49,063 bases of DNA from Syntrophobacterales bacterium (GCA_023229795.1 JALNYP010000026.1:1-49063), one strand, 5' to 3'; counted from the stretch's first letter, positions 8,052 to 16,551 are shown. The notes: generated by a model from the sequence alone, not told the origin. Translations and numbers: made by a program.

Positions 8052-8732
8052 TCATAGGCGGGGCCGTGGCAGGGGGAAGATTACTTGAATATCCCGATCC
8101 AGATATTTTTCGACGGAGTGCAGCAGGCCCAAAAAAAGGATGCCGGTTTCACCTGTTTTCAGGGTGTCGTTGATCCGGTGGGCGATAAACTGATCGCGCT
8201 GGACGAGCAGGGCCGCACTCAAGGCCCGTTGGCGGGCCGTGGCGGCCGCCGGCCGCAGGCCGCCAGAGGCCGTGAGATGTTGCCGGGCCAAGTCATATTC
8301 CTGCCGAAGGAGGTCCCCCGATTCGGTGCCCATGAGGGCGGCACCCCGAGACATCAAACGCTGGAGGAGGAGGTGGTTGCGACTGCCCTCTTGAGCCAGG
8401 TCCCGGACCAATTCGGCCTCCCGGCCGCACACGGGCAAGCCGTCCTGATAGAGACGAACCTGGTCATAGGGAAGGTTCAGATGCTTCAGCGCCGTCTCGA
8501 TACTGGTCCAGACCTGATCAATGGCCTTGAGTTTACGCTGTAGGCCCCGCTGACCGGCCTGCCTCAGGGTGGCCCGGGTGACCTGTTCGCCGAGATTACC
8601 CATATCGGCCTGGGTATGGACGATAGGGAAATAAATCAAGGTCCGTGACCACTGGATATCAGAGCCTCGCGGACGCTTCGCATCGGGGTGCTGCTGATCT
8701 GCCACGGTAACCCCATATGCCTGACAGTTCAT
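8052..8732 (-). CDS. Unrecognised protein heading the gas-vesicle regulator operon
   Basis: A 226-residue protein I cannot assign to a family. The ATG at 8730-8732 is preferred to a TTG nine codons earlier. It is soluble and largely helical, with no signal peptide. Visible features are a short conserved-looking segment RTLIYFPIVHTQADMGNLGEQV near residue 30, many Arg/Gln-rich helices, and a C-terminal strand pattern ending DIQVIFPLPRPRL. It lies 10 bases before the NtrC-like gene and is clearly co-transcribed. By position it corresponds to the gene before gvrA in Serratia (which I recall as gvpY), but no sequence match could be tested. It may be a vesicle accessory protein or a sensor partner. 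Confidence 0.65.
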   Translation of the reverse strand: MNCQAYGVTVADQQHPDAKRPRGSDIQWSRTLIYFPIVHTQADMGNLGEQVTRATLRQAGQRGLQRKLKAIDQVWTSIETALKHLNLPYDQVRLYQDGLPVCGREAELVRDLAQEGSRNHLLLQRLMSRGAALMGTESGDLLRQEYDLARQHLTASGGLRPAAATARQRALSAALLVQRDQFIAHRINDTLKTGETGILFLGLLHSVEKYLDRDIQVIFPLPRPRL

Positions 8733-9105
8733 CTGTTCCCGTCTGATCCCAAGCTTCAATAGGGGAGAAAATCCTTAACCCCCATTTCTCCGGCACCCGG
8801 AGGCATGGGAGGAAAATAGAATCCCCTATGGTTTCAGCAGAGGGAAGAGATCCACTAAATAAGCCTTTCTGATGAGGACAAAACAACTGTGTAATGAATC
8901 GGCTGATAGAGCGGTTTACCTTAATATTTTTAAGGGATTGCCAAAAATAACTAATGAACTTGTAAATAAACTGCCACTAAAATTGGCGCAATAGCCCGTA
9001 ATAACTAATTAATTTGCTGAACCAAAAAAATTATTCTATTATATATAATATATTGATATCATATTTTAATTAGTCAAGCCCCTTCCACAAAAATAAGGCA
9101 AGGAA
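8733..9105. other. AT-rich divergent intergenic region
   Basis: About 370 bases between the gas-vesicle operon (leftward) and the transposase gene (rightward). From about 8920 to 9080 the sequence is much richer in A+T than its surroundings, with TATATAATATATTGATATC near 9044. This could hold promoters for both directions but no single convincing pair stands out. GCTGATAGAGCGG at 8902-8914 recurs nearly identically (one mismatch, same orientation) at 9988-10000 beyond the transposase gene, so the two may mark element boundaries. No gene is seen. Confidence 0.4.
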
Positions 9106-9936
9106 ATGCCACCAAAATCGTTTGAACGCCTTATTAAATCTGAGGAATCGGCCAAAAAATTTCTTACAAACTTATGTTGGAAAAATTACCGTCGGCGCTG
9201 CATTCGCTGCGGCAGTTATGAACTCTATAAATTAAAGGACAAAACCTTCCGTTGTAAGCGGTGTTACTATGATTTTCACGACTTCACAGGTCGGTGGCTC
9301 AATCTCTTGCACATCCCCTACCGGGATTGGCTGCGGGTGGTGCGTTACTTTGAACAGGAACTCTCGCCCCACAAGATCGCCCAGCAAGTGGGTTTGAGTT
9401 ATCCCACAGTGCATAAGGCGGTCACTGTGCTGCGCCGAGCTATTGTAGCTCAGCAAGGCGAATTGTTGGTGAGGGAGGGGGAAGCGCCTGAGGCCTATGG
9501 TGGCCGGAAACCCCAGGCACGAGGCCGGGAAGCCGCCGGCAAGGTGGAAGTGTTCGGCATCCTGGAGCGTGACGGTCTGGTCCAAGTGGAGGGGCTGAGA
9601 AACCTCCGGGCGGAGATGGTCTTGAATCTGGCTGTCAAGAAGGTCAGATGCGGGTCCATAGTTTATACGGACCGGTACGACATCTATGATTCTCTGATGT
9701 TCTATGGTTACCGGCAGGACCAAAAAAAAATCATTGCCTCCGGAAAGGTCTATATCGATAGGATCGAGGGCTTTTGGAGTTTCGCCAAAGAGCGCTTGAT
9801 CAAACATCACGGCGTCTCCAAGGACAAATTCCCTCTCTATCTGAAGGAGATGGAGTTTCGCTATAATCATAGGAAGGAGCCGCTTTTTCCGTTATTGTGC
9901 CAATATCTGGCGCGCCTGATTCCAGGAAGATATTAA
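9106..9936 (+). CDS. IS1595-type transposase with altered catalytic motifs
   Basis: A 276-residue protein with the order expected of IS1595/IS1016 transposases: an N-terminal zinc ribbon (C..C near residues 35-38 and 50-53, CIRCGSYEL and CKRCYYD), a helix-turn-helix (HKIAQQVGLSYPTVHKAV), then a DDE-like domain (AAGKVEVFGILERDG, IVYTDRYDIYDSL, RIEGFWSFAKERL, FRYNHR). Where the family has the first catalytic Asp (DETYFGG), this protein reads EAPEAYGG. Where the third block has an Asn before GIE, it reads DRIE. It may therefore be inactive or diverged. No clear terminal inverted repeats were found by eye. It starts after AAGGAA, and its flanks are AT-rich, consistent with insertion beside the gas-vesicle locus. 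Confidence 0.8.
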   Translation: MPPKSFERLIKSEESAKKFLTNLCWKNYRRRCIRCGSYELYKLKDKTFRCKRCYYDFHDFTGRWLNLLHIPYRDWLRVVRYFEQELSPHKIAQQVGLSYPTVHKAVTVLRRAIVAQQGELLVREGEAPEAYGGRKPQARGREAAGKVEVFGILERDGLVQVEGLRNLRAEMVLNLAVKKVRCGSIVYTDRYDIYDSLMFYGYRQDQKKIIASGKVYIDRIEGFWSFAKERLIKHHGVSKDKFPLYLKEMEFRYNHRKEPLFPLLCQYLARLIPGRY

Positions 9937-10303
9937 AACCAGCAACCCTTTGCTTTTCACCTGAAAAATTTTTTCCGATTGCCCTCTGCTGATAAAGCGG
10001 AGAGGGCACTGCGGGCTATGCCCTTAATCCCATGGGAATAGAGGCTATGCCCCTACAAGACGAAATTTCTTCGGGCTGGGCTGGAAAAAAGTTGGGGTGA
10101 ATGGCCTGTCGAGATTGATTGCAGCCCGCCGCAGGATGGGAAGACGAGATGAGGACGGTCGAGGAGCCCCCGAGGCAGCCCTCATTGCGCCCCGCAATCT
10201 CAAATACCCAGGTGGCCGGTGGTCAGAAAAAAGCTTGGGCAAAAAAGACTAAAGTGGAAAGCCGCTCTTCCTGAGGGGAGAGCGGAACCAGTCGACATCC
10301 CTT
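9937..10303. other. Non-coding region after the transposase
   Basis: About 370 bases without a supported gene. It contains a hairpin with GCCCTCT (9981-9987) and AGAGGGC (10001-10007) as outer arms, enclosing the GCTGATAAAGCGG repeat. Several short GC-rich inverted repeats follow further right. The last 50 bases carry the terminator of the leftward liv operon. Confidence 0.4.
10243..10285 (-). terminator. Terminator of the liv-CBS operon
   Basis: On the minus strand, about 20 bases after the CBS gene stop, CCGCTCT-CCCCTCAGGA-AGAGCGG forms a 7-bp GC-rich stem. It is followed by CTTTCCACTTTAG and then TCTTTTTTG. The U-rich part is interrupted, so efficiency is uncertain, but the position suits an operon end. 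Confidence 0.55.
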
Positions 10304-10960
10304 CTAGTCAACTTTCTCGTTGAAAAAGTAGAGTATTTTGTGCTTGCTCTCCAGATCCTTCCGGAGGTCTTTTTCGTCTTTGATGTGTTTGGCCCGGATA
10401 TAGACGTGCTTGAAGCCCTCGGGGGCTCCTTCGTAGCGGGTCATGACACTGGCGATCCGCCCGCCGTGGGCCCGGATCACATCGGTGACCTGTTTAATGT
10501 AACCCGCCTCGTCCGGCAATTCCACGCCCATGGCCAGGGCCCCCTGATAAATTCCGGAGATGGAGACAAAGGCCCGAAAGATGTCGCCTTTGGTAATAAT
10601 CCCCGCCAAGGCTCCATTGGCATCTACCACCGCCAGGGCCGAGATATGGTGCTTGAGCATGACTGCCGCGGCTTTTTCCACGGTATTCTCAGGGGCAATA
10701 GTAATGAGGGTTTTGGACATGAGGCTTTTGACCTCGATCTTGTCCAGCAGATAATACATTTCGTGGATATCCAGGGTGGTGGCCTTGGAAGGGGTGGCCT
10801 CTTTCAAGTCCCGGTCGGAAACCATGCCCACGAGACGTCCCTTTTTCATAACCGGCAAGTGTTGAATATTATTTTGCTTCATCACCTTGGAGGCCTTCAT
10901 GATGGAGGTGTCCTCATCAATGGTGATCAAGTCTTTGCTCATCCACTCCTGTACCGGCAT
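10304..10960 (-). CDS. CBS-pair plus ACT domain protein (AcuB-like)
   Basis: A 218-residue cytosolic protein with two CBS motifs (about residues 5-60 and 75-135: MSKDLITIDEDTSIMKA; MSKTLITIAPENTVEKAA) and a C-terminal ACT-like domain (about 140-215). This resembles AcuB-type proteins. CBS pairs bind adenine nucleotides and ACT domains often bind amino acids, so a ligand-sensing role is likely. The ATG at 10958-10960 has a GAGGAGG six bases upstream; the TTG two codons earlier is rejected. It is the last gene of the liv operon, 37 bases after livF. It may couple energy or amino-acid status to branched-chain amino-acid uptake, but no direct evidence exists. Confidence 0.85.
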   Translation of the reverse strand: MPVQEWMSKDLITIDEDTSIMKASKVMKQNNIQHLPVMKKGRLVGMVSDRDLKEATPSKATTLDIHEMYYLLDKIEVKSLMSKTLITIAPENTVEKAAAVMLKHHISALAVVDANGALAGIITKGDIFRAFVSISGIYQGALAMGVELPDEAGYIKQVTDVIRAHGGRIASVMTRYEGAPEGFKHVYIRAKHIKDEKDLRKDLESKHKILYFFNEKVD

Positions 10961-10997
10961 GACCAACCTCCTCGTCAGTGGCCAGGGATCACTGGCC

Positions 10998-11708
10998 TTA
11001 AATTCCCAGATAAGTCCGGCGCACGTCGTCGTTTTGGCTGAGTTCCCGGGCTCCGCCTTCCAGCCAGACCTTGCCGTGGCTGAGGACGTAGGCGTAGTCG
11101 CTCACCGCCAGGGCCATGGTGACGTTTTGCTCCACCAGGAGCATAGTGAGGCCGGTTTTTTTGAGGCGGGTGAGGGCCTCGAACAGGGTAAGAGCCAGGA
11201 GCGGCGACAGGCCGAGGGAGAGCTCGTCCAGCATGAGGACTTCGGGCTCGGCCATCAAGCCCCGGCCCACGGCCACCATCTGCTGTTCGCCGCCGCTCAA
11301 GGTGCCGGCCTTTTGCTTGGCCCGTTCCTTGAGGCGGGGAAAGAGTTCATAGACTTTTTCGAGGTTTTGGTGAAAGTTGGCCCGGGCTCGAGGGGAGAAG
11401 GCCCCCATTTCCAGGTTTTCGTAAATGGTCATTTCGGTGAAGAGCTGCCGGCCTTCGGGGACCAGGACCATGCCGGCCTTGGCCCGAGCGTGGGCCGGGA
11501 GATTGGTGACATCGTTGCCCTGGAAGGACACGGAGCCTTCGAGGGGCCGCATGAGCCCCATGACGGTTTTGAGCAAGGTGGTTTTGCCCACGCCGTTAGA
11601 GCCCACCAAGGTGGTAAGTTTGCCCGATTCCAGCTTGAGGTTGACTCCCCAGAGGATCTGGACGCCTTCGTAGCCCGAGGCCAAGTTGTTGACTTCTAAG
11701 AGAGCCAT
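10998..11708 (-). CDS. livF: Branched-chain amino-acid ABC transporter ATPase LivF
   Basis: A 236-residue ABC ATPase of the LivF branch. Walker A is GSNGVGKTT, the signature is LSGGEQQM, and Walker B is VLMLDELSLGL with the characteristic LivF GL-S-P continuation. The switch histidine is replaced by Gln (LLVEQNV), which is normal for LivF. It powers the importer together with LivG. It starts four bases after livG stops and is followed by the CBS-ACT gene. Confidence 0.95.
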   Translation of the reverse strand: MALLEVNNLASGYEGVQILWGVNLKLESGKLTTLVGSNGVGKTTLLKTVMGLMRPLEGSVSFQGNDVTNLPAHARAKAGMVLVPEGRQLFTEMTIYENLEMGAFSPRARANFHQNLEKVYELFPRLKERAKQKAGTLSGGEQQMVAVGRGLMAEPEVLMLDELSLGLSPLLALTLFEALTRLKKTGLTMLLVEQNVTMALAVSDYAYVLSHGKVWLEGGARELSQNDDVRRTYLGI

Positions 11709-11712
11709 GGTG

Positions 11713-12456
11713 TCACCCCGCCAGCAGTCGCGCCGTCATTTTGGGATCGCCCAGATAGGCCTCGATCACCTGGGGATTGTTAGCCACTTCTTCGGGCGGG
11801 CCCGTGGCGATCAAGACCCCGTAATCCAGGACCAGGAGCCGGTCGGAAATGGACATGATGGCCTGCATAACGTGCTCGATCATGAGAATGGTGACCCCTT
11901 CATCCCGAATGGCCCGCACCGTCTCCATCATGGCGGCAATTTCGGACGGGTTGAGGCCGGCCAGGACTTCATCCAGCAGCAGCAAATAGGGTTTGGCGGC
12001 CAGGGCCCGGGCCATTTCCAGACGCTTTTTCTGAGCCACGTTCAGGCTGCCCGCGGGTTGGTCGGCCCGGTCCATCAGCCCCACGTAAGTCAAGGCTTCG
12101 TCGGCCAGGCGGCGCGAAGCCCGCAGGCTGTGGTGCTCCCGGCCGAAACAGGCACCCACCATGACGTTTTCCCGCACCGAGAGGTCGGTGAGGGGGCGCA
12201 CCACCTGGTGGGCCCGGGCCAGGCCGCGGCGGGCTACTTCATAGGAAGGCATCCGGGTGACATCCTCACCCCGGAAGATCACCTGGCCGCGCTCCGGCGG
12301 ATAGACGCCGTTGATAACGTTAAACAGGGTGGTTTTGCCGGCGCCGTTGGGGCCGATGAGGCCCAAAATCTGACCTTCGCTCAAATCAAAGCTGACCTCG
12401 GTCAGGGCTTGAAGGCCACCGAAACGCTTGGAGACTTCTTTGACCTGTAGGATCAT
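11713..12456 (-). CDS. livG: Branched-chain amino-acid ABC transporter ATPase LivG
   Basis: A 247-residue ABC ATPase. Walker A is GPNGAGKTT, the signature region reads LNVAQKKRLEMARAL (a Q-K-K-R-LE variant typical of LivG), Walker B is LLLLDEVLAGL, and the switch His lies in MIEHVM. Its ATG overlaps the end of livM by four bases, indicating coupled translation. The C-terminal NNPQVIEAYLG segment is the family-typical tail. It pairs with LivF to drive uptake of branched-chain or related amino acids. Confidence 0.95.
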   Translation of the reverse strand: MILQVKEVSKRFGGLQALTEVSFDLSEGQILGLIGPNGAGKTTLFNVINGVYPPERGQVIFRGEDVTRMPSYEVARRGLARAHQVVRPLTDLSVRENVMVGACFGREHHSLRASRRLADEALTYVGLMDRADQPAGSLNVAQKKRLEMARALAAKPYLLLLDEVLAGLNPSEIAAMMETVRAIRDEGVTILMIEHVMQAIMSISDRLLVLDYGVLIATGPPEEVANNPQVIEAYLGDPKMTARLLAG

Positions 12457-13421
12457 TCCAAGAACCTCTTAAGGCGCGGGAAACGGCCCCGCACCCAGCC
12501 GACGGCGCCGGCGGGGACAAACAGGACGATCAACAGGAGAATGACTCCGGCCAGGGCCAGATGCAGGTTTTTAAAGAGCGGGCTGGTGAGCAGATAACCT
12601 CGCAGCCATTGATAACCCACGGCCCCCACCAGGGGTCCCATAACGGTCCCCATGCCCCCCAGCATCACCATCACCAGCATCTCGATGGACATGTGGAGTT
12701 GAAAGGCATCACCCGGCTCAATATTGCCGTTCTTAAAGAAATACAGGGTGCCGATCACCCCGGGAAAGAACGCCGAAATGACATAGGTGATGGTTTTGGC
12801 CTGGGGGGCCTTGACGCCCATTACCATGGCCGCATCTTCGTCCTCGCGAATCGCCATCAACCCCAGGCCGAAGCGGGAGTGTTTCACCAGGTAGCTCACC
12901 AGCAACACCGCTATGGTGGTGATCCACAGGAAAGTAAAGGTGGTCCAGAGGGCCGGGCCGGGGCCGCCGTATCTTTCATAAGCGGAAAAGTTGACAAATA
13001 ACCCGGTGGCGCCGCCATAGGGTTCGAAGTTGCTGACAAAAGCCCGGGCCGCCTCATTGATACCGATGGTAGCCAGGGCAAAGTAGGCCCCCCGGAGACG
13101 CAAGACCGCCAGACCCACCAGGAGGGCGATAAGGGCTGAGAGCAGTCCCCCGCCTAGGGCCGCAGCCATCAGGGGCCAGCCCTGTTCACTGATCAGGTAG
13201 AACCCGGTGTAGCCTCCCAGGCCGAAAAAGACGATGTGCCCGAAGCTGACATAGCCGGTGTAGCCCAAGAGAATATTCAAGCTGGAGGCCAGGCCCACGG
13301 ACATGAGCAGGACAAAGGCCGTTTCCCGCATGGTGTCGTGACGGATGAGCAGGACCACCAGGCCCCACACCAGCACAATGAGCAGGGGTAGCCAGAATCC
13401 GGGCTTTTGCCAGGCCTTCAT
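12453..13421 (-). CDS. livM: Branched-chain amino-acid ABC transporter permease LivM
   Basis: A 322-residue inner-membrane permease with about nine hydrophobic segments. Hallmarks are LNILLGYTGYVSFGHIVFFGLGGYT near the N-terminus and the cytoplasmic coupling loop SRFGLGLMAIREDEDAAMVMGV, which contacts the ATPases. The C-terminal region carries the usual GGMGTVMGPLVGA. It directly follows livH (stop and start adjacent) and overlaps livG. Confidence 0.95.
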   Translation of the reverse strand: MKAWQKPGFWLPLLIVLVWGLVVLLIRHDTMRETAFVLLMSVGLASSLNILLGYTGYVSFGHIVFFGLGGYTGFYLISEQGWPLMAAALGGGLLSALIALLVGLAVLRLRGAYFALATIGINEAARAFVSNFEPYGGATGLFVNFSAYERYGGPGPALWTTFTFLWITTIAVLLVSYLVKHSRFGLGLMAIREDEDAAMVMGVKAPQAKTITYVISAFFPGVIGTLYFFKNGNIEPGDAFQLHMSIEMLVMVMLGGMGTVMGPLVGAVGYQWLRGYLLTSPLFKNLHLALAGVILLLIVLFVPAGAVGWVRGRFPRLKRFLE

Positions 13422-14279
13422 TTACTTGGCTCCGAACAGGCCGCTGGGACGCACCAGCAACACCAGCACAAAGAGGCCGAATTCCACCACCGGCACCCAA
13501 CTAACCGGCATGAAAGCGGGCACTATACCTTCAAGACCTCCGAGGATGAGGCCGCCCACCAGCGCTCCCAAGGGGTTGCCCAGTCCTCCCAGGACGCAAA
13601 TCACGAAGGACTTCAATTCGTAGGGGCCACCACTCAAGATGGTGAAGGGAAAAAACGTGGCAATCAAGCCGCCGGCCACCGCGGCCAGCATGGTGCCCAA
13701 ACCGAAACTCAGGGCCAGCACCTGAGAGGATGGAATACCCATCAGCTCGGAGGCCATGCGATTGTTGGCCACGGCCCGGATGGCTTTGCCCGGCCGGGTA
13801 AAGTAGAGAAAAAGATAGAGCCCGGCCGTCACCAAAATGGCCCCTAAGGCCCCTACCAGGCGGCTGGCAGGGAAGGTGAGGAAGCCCAGCTCAACAGAGC
13901 CCAAAGAATAGTCGATGTTTTGCGGCGAGGTGCTGAAGATGGCGGTGCAGACCCCGATGATGATCATGTTGACCGCGAAGGTGGCCAGCAGGCTGGAGAG
14001 ATGGGGGGCGTTGATGACCCGGTGGACGGCGATGACGTAAATTATGAGGCCCAGGAGCAGACCGCTCCCGGCTACGGGAATCAGGGCCAGATAGGGATTC
14101 AGCCCCAAATGGGTGAACAGCAGGTAGGTGCCGAACATCCCCAGGGCGATGATGGGCCCGTGGGCCAGATTGATGACCGCCATCACTCCCCAAATCAGGG
14201 TCAGCCCCATGGCAGCTACGCCATATACGAACCCTAAGAGGAGTCCGTCCGTCAGGGAAGAAATTAATTGATCGAGCAC
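13422..14279 (-). CDS. livH: Branched-chain amino-acid ABC transporter permease LivH
   Basis: A 285-residue membrane permease of the LivH type, with about eight transmembrane segments. Typical motifs are MGLTLIWGVMAVINLAHG and the coupling loop GKAIRAVANNRMASELMGI. The start is GTG at 14277-14279 with an AGAGGTG a few bases upstream; no closer ATG fits. It follows livK after 143 bases holding a stem-loop. It forms the transport channel with LivM. Confidence 0.95.
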   Translation of the reverse strand: MLDQLISSLTDGLLLGFVYGVAAMGLTLIWGVMAVINLAHGPIIALGMFGTYLLFTHLGLNPYLALIPVAGSGLLLGLIIYVIAVHRVINAPHLSSLLATFAVNMIIIGVCTAIFSTSPQNIDYSLGSVELGFLTFPASRLVGALGAILVTAGLYLFLYFTRPGKAIRAVANNRMASELMGIPSSQVLALSFGLGTMLAAVAGGLIATFFPFTILSGGPYELKSFVICVLGGLGNPLGALVGGLILGGLEGIVPAFMPVSWVPVVEFGLFVLVLLVRPSGLFGAK

Positions 14280-14300
14280 TGATGAGCACCTCTTAACAAT

Positions 14301-14370
14301 GCAGGGGCCAGGGACCAGGGCCGGTTTTGGGTTAACTGCCCGCCCCTATCCCCTCAATCCCTGACCCTGC
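14301..14370 (-). other. Stem-loop between livK and livH
   Basis: GCAGGGGCCAGGG (14301-14313) can pair with TCCCTGACCCTGC (14358-14370) with one or two bulges. An intercistronic hairpin after the binding-protein gene is common in ABC importer operons. There it lowers read-through and protects the upstream mRNA, giving excess binding protein. Confidence 0.4.
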
Positions 14371-14422
14371 ATCTAAAAGCCGCGGCTACAAAGAATGGCC
14401 GTTTTGCGCCACGCGCTGTGAC

Positions 14423-15688
14423 TTAGCGGGCCGGGCACACGAACGGATTGGCCGTGGCCGCAGCTTGAGGCCAGACGATCTGTTTATCGGGCTTGCCCTG
14501 CTTATCCTTCTGCCACTGGATATAAACCATCTCGTGGCCTTCCTGGAGGCCATGGTCCTTTTTATCCGTGGCAAACTTGATATCCCCATAGAAGGCCATG
14601 GCGTTCATGGCATCCAGAGCCGCCTTGACTTTAGCGGTATCCATGGAGCCGGCCTTTTGAATGGCCTGTTGCAGGATCAAGCCGGACACATAACCGCCGG
14701 CGCTGTGGTAAGAGGGAGATTCGTTGTACTTGGCTTTATAAGCCTTAACGAATTCATCCACGCTGGGCCCAAACCAATCCACCTTTTTGGCCTTGGCCGC
14801 TTCCGGGCTGTACTTGACCCCGGGTTCCCACTGGGAGGAACCGATCACGGAAATGCAGGCCTCACCGAGTTCCGCAAACTTGGGCTCCGGCGGCGCCACC
14901 AGCAAGGCGATCATTTGAGTGTTGATCTTCTTTTCATAGAGCTGCCGGGCCAAGGTGGTGGTATCCGCAAAGTGTCCGCCACCCATGACGGCATTCACGC
15001 CCGCCGGGATTTTATTAATAAACGGGGCAAAATCGGTGGTGCCGGCATCATAGCCCTCAAAGAGGACCACCTGGTAGCCCTTCTTCTCGGCGTAAGTCCG
15101 GAGGGCATTGACCACGTCAGTGGAAAACTTGTCTTTTTCATGAATGATGGCGATTTTTTTGCCTTGGGGGACCAGTTTGGCTAAGACATCCACTGCGCCG
15201 GTGAGATAACGGGAGGCCGGCGTATAAGTTTGATAAACCAAGGAATAGCCCTTCTTGTAAGTGGAATCCGAGGCCGCGCCGGTGGTGATCATAATTTTGT
15301 TATATTGCTGGGCGATAACCGCAGCCGCGTCGGTCAAGGGGCTGCTGTAAGGGCTGATGAGGAAGTCGGCTTTATCCGTACTGATCAGCTTGGTATAAAG
15401 TTCCTGAACGCGTTCTTTCTTGCTTTCGTCGTCATAGAACTTGGAGGCCACTTTCATGATGGTGCCGTCGGGCAACTTAATTCCGCCAGCCGCGTTCACC
15501 TGCTCCATCCACAGGTTGAGGCCGTTGATCTGCCGAATCGCTTCCACGTTAAATTTACCGGTCTGGGAGGCGGTGAAGCCGATGAGGATGGTCTTTTCTG
15601 CGGCCGCAGCCGCCGTGGGCTGCGCCACGGTACCTAAAACTAAACCAAGGGCTGCTAAGAGGCCAAAAAATACCAGCGTGCGTTTCAT
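14423..15688 (-). CDS. livK: Branched-chain amino-acid ABC transporter substrate-binding protein LivK
   Basis: A 421-residue periplasmic binding protein of fold type I. The N-terminus is a clear Sec signal (MKRTLVFFGLLAALGLVLGT) ending in an AAAAAE cleavage region, without a lipobox. The mature protein begins KTILIGFTASQTGKFNVEAI, the usual LivK-like first strand, and shows NAAGGI and the long Leu/Ile/Val-binding core (ISPYSSPLTDAAAVIAQQY). The C-terminal extension, with ATANPFVCPAR, resembles deltaproteobacterial and haloarchaeal amino-acid or amide-binding members, so the exact ligand is open. It is the first gene of the operon and has its own promoter candidate. Confidence 0.93.
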   Translation of the reverse strand: MKRTLVFFGLLAALGLVLGTVAQPTAAAAAEKTILIGFTASQTGKFNVEAIRQINGLNLWMEQVNAAGGIKLPDGTIMKVASKFYDDESKKERVQELYTKLISTDKADFLISPYSSPLTDAAAVIAQQYNKIMITTGAASDSTYKKGYSLVYQTYTPASRYLTGAVDVLAKLVPQGKKIAIIHEKDKFSTDVVNALRTYAEKKGYQVVLFEGYDAGTTDFAPFINKIPAGVNAVMGGGHFADTTTLARQLYEKKINTQMIALLVAPPEPKFAELGEACISVIGSSQWEPGVKYSPEAAKAKKVDWFGPSVDEFVKAYKAKYNESPSYHSAGGYVSGLILQQAIQKAGSMDTAKVKAALDAMNAMAFYGDIKFATDKKDHGLQEGHEMVYIQWQKDKQGKPDKQIVWPQAAATANPFVCPAR

Positions 15689-15779
15689 ACTTCCTCCTTG
15701 CTCCTAAATGGTTTTTAGTTAGCCTGCATCGGGCAACGTGCCTGACCTCGCGGGCGATTTCCCAAACCTAGATCGTTAA

Positions 15780-15809
15780 CTTATATACTGTATATTCCAT
15801 TTTTTTCAA
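15780..15809 (-). promoter_or_regulatory. Candidate sigma-70 promoter of the liv operon
   Basis: On the minus strand TTGAAA is followed after 16 bases by TATATA (or after 18 by TATAAG). The predicted start is about 85 bases before the livK ATG. The -10 region lies inside an AT-rich near-palindrome. Confidence 0.45.
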
Positions 15810-15860
15810 GGGAAACTTGCCTAAAATTTTGGCCAAGTGGCTCGGTATCGGCAACAGGCT

Positions 15861-16412
15861 TCAGTGCAAATAGGGCTTGAGGAAGTCCATGCCCTGCTGG
15901 GGAGAAGCCTCTCCTTGAAACCTGAAGGGGATGGGGATAATACCTCCCATCACCGAAGCCAGGCGGAAGCTGCCGGCGATCTGATAGTGGAATTTGCGTT
16001 GCGGCATTTGTTGCTGCTGCTGACCCAGGAACTGGGGCAGAAATTGGGGCAAGAGCCCCATGACCGCCGGTAATTGCACCATAATGGGGACTTCCGCTAC
16101 GGTTTGCCCCTGGGGCGGCAGATTGATCGCCTGCTGGCTTTCCACCTGGGCTACACTTCTTCCTTCAATCCACAACTGGCAATTATAGCCCAAGAGGTTG
16201 AGGGCCTGGGGATTGGGATTCTCCAGGAGCAGCAGGGCGCCCAGGGGCCAGCCCTGGGAGGTGGGCTGGTAGATCTTCAAGTCCTGAAAGGTGACCTTGG
16301 GGGGCTGGATCTCCCCCTGGGTCAGTTGCCGGACCCCGCAGGAAGACAGGAGCGCGAGGACCAGCAAGCCCAAACACGCAGTCAACTTTGCTGGCCGGAA
16401 ACAGGTAGGCAT
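15861..16412 (-). CDS. LEA type 2 / WHy-domain lipoprotein
   Basis: A 183-residue protein. The ATG at 16410-16412 gives a proper lipoprotein signal (LGLLVLALLSSCG, lipidated Cys near residue 25). The mature part has the water-stress/hypersensitive-response (LEA2) immunoglobulin-like fold signature: LLLENPNPQALNLLGYNCQL followed by a short W-I-E-G strand. A Gln run (GQQQQQMPQ) interrupts the second half. Such envelope lipoproteins are linked to desiccation or stress tolerance, but the role in anaerobes is unknown. A nested inverted repeat just upstream includes its GAGGAG ribosome-binding site. It lies downstream of the nrf cluster on the same strand. Confidence 0.75.
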   Translation of the reverse strand: MPTCFRPAKLTACLGLLVLALLSSCGVRQLTQGEIQPPKVTFQDLKIYQPTSQGWPLGALLLLENPNPQALNLLGYNCQLWIEGRSVAQVESQQAINLPPQGQTVAEVPIMVQLPAVMGLLPQFLPQFLGQQQQQMPQRKFHYQIAGSFRLASVMGGIIPIPFRFQGEASPQQGMDFLKPYLH

Positions 16413-16421
16413 AGGGATGGA

Positions 16422-16488
16422 ATACTCCTCGAATTGACCAGGGCCATGGGCCTGACGGCCATGGCCCGGTGATTTTCTTGAGGAGTAT
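16422..16488 (-). repeat. Nested inverted repeat covering the lipoprotein ribosome-binding site
   Basis: Outer arms ATACTCCTC (16422-16430) and GAGGAGTAT (16480-16488) enclose inner arms GGGCCATGG (16441-16449) and CCATGGCCC (16459-16467); all are perfect 9-bp matches. On the minus strand the outer arm carries the GAGGAG that would serve the LEA-type gene at 16412. Folding could terminate the nrf transcript or mask that site. Confidence 0.65.
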
Positions 16489-16551
16489 ATCAAATTAAGG
16501 GTTGCGGTTGAAGGGGGGTGGGCTCACTGCCCCAATGGTTAAGCGAATTAA

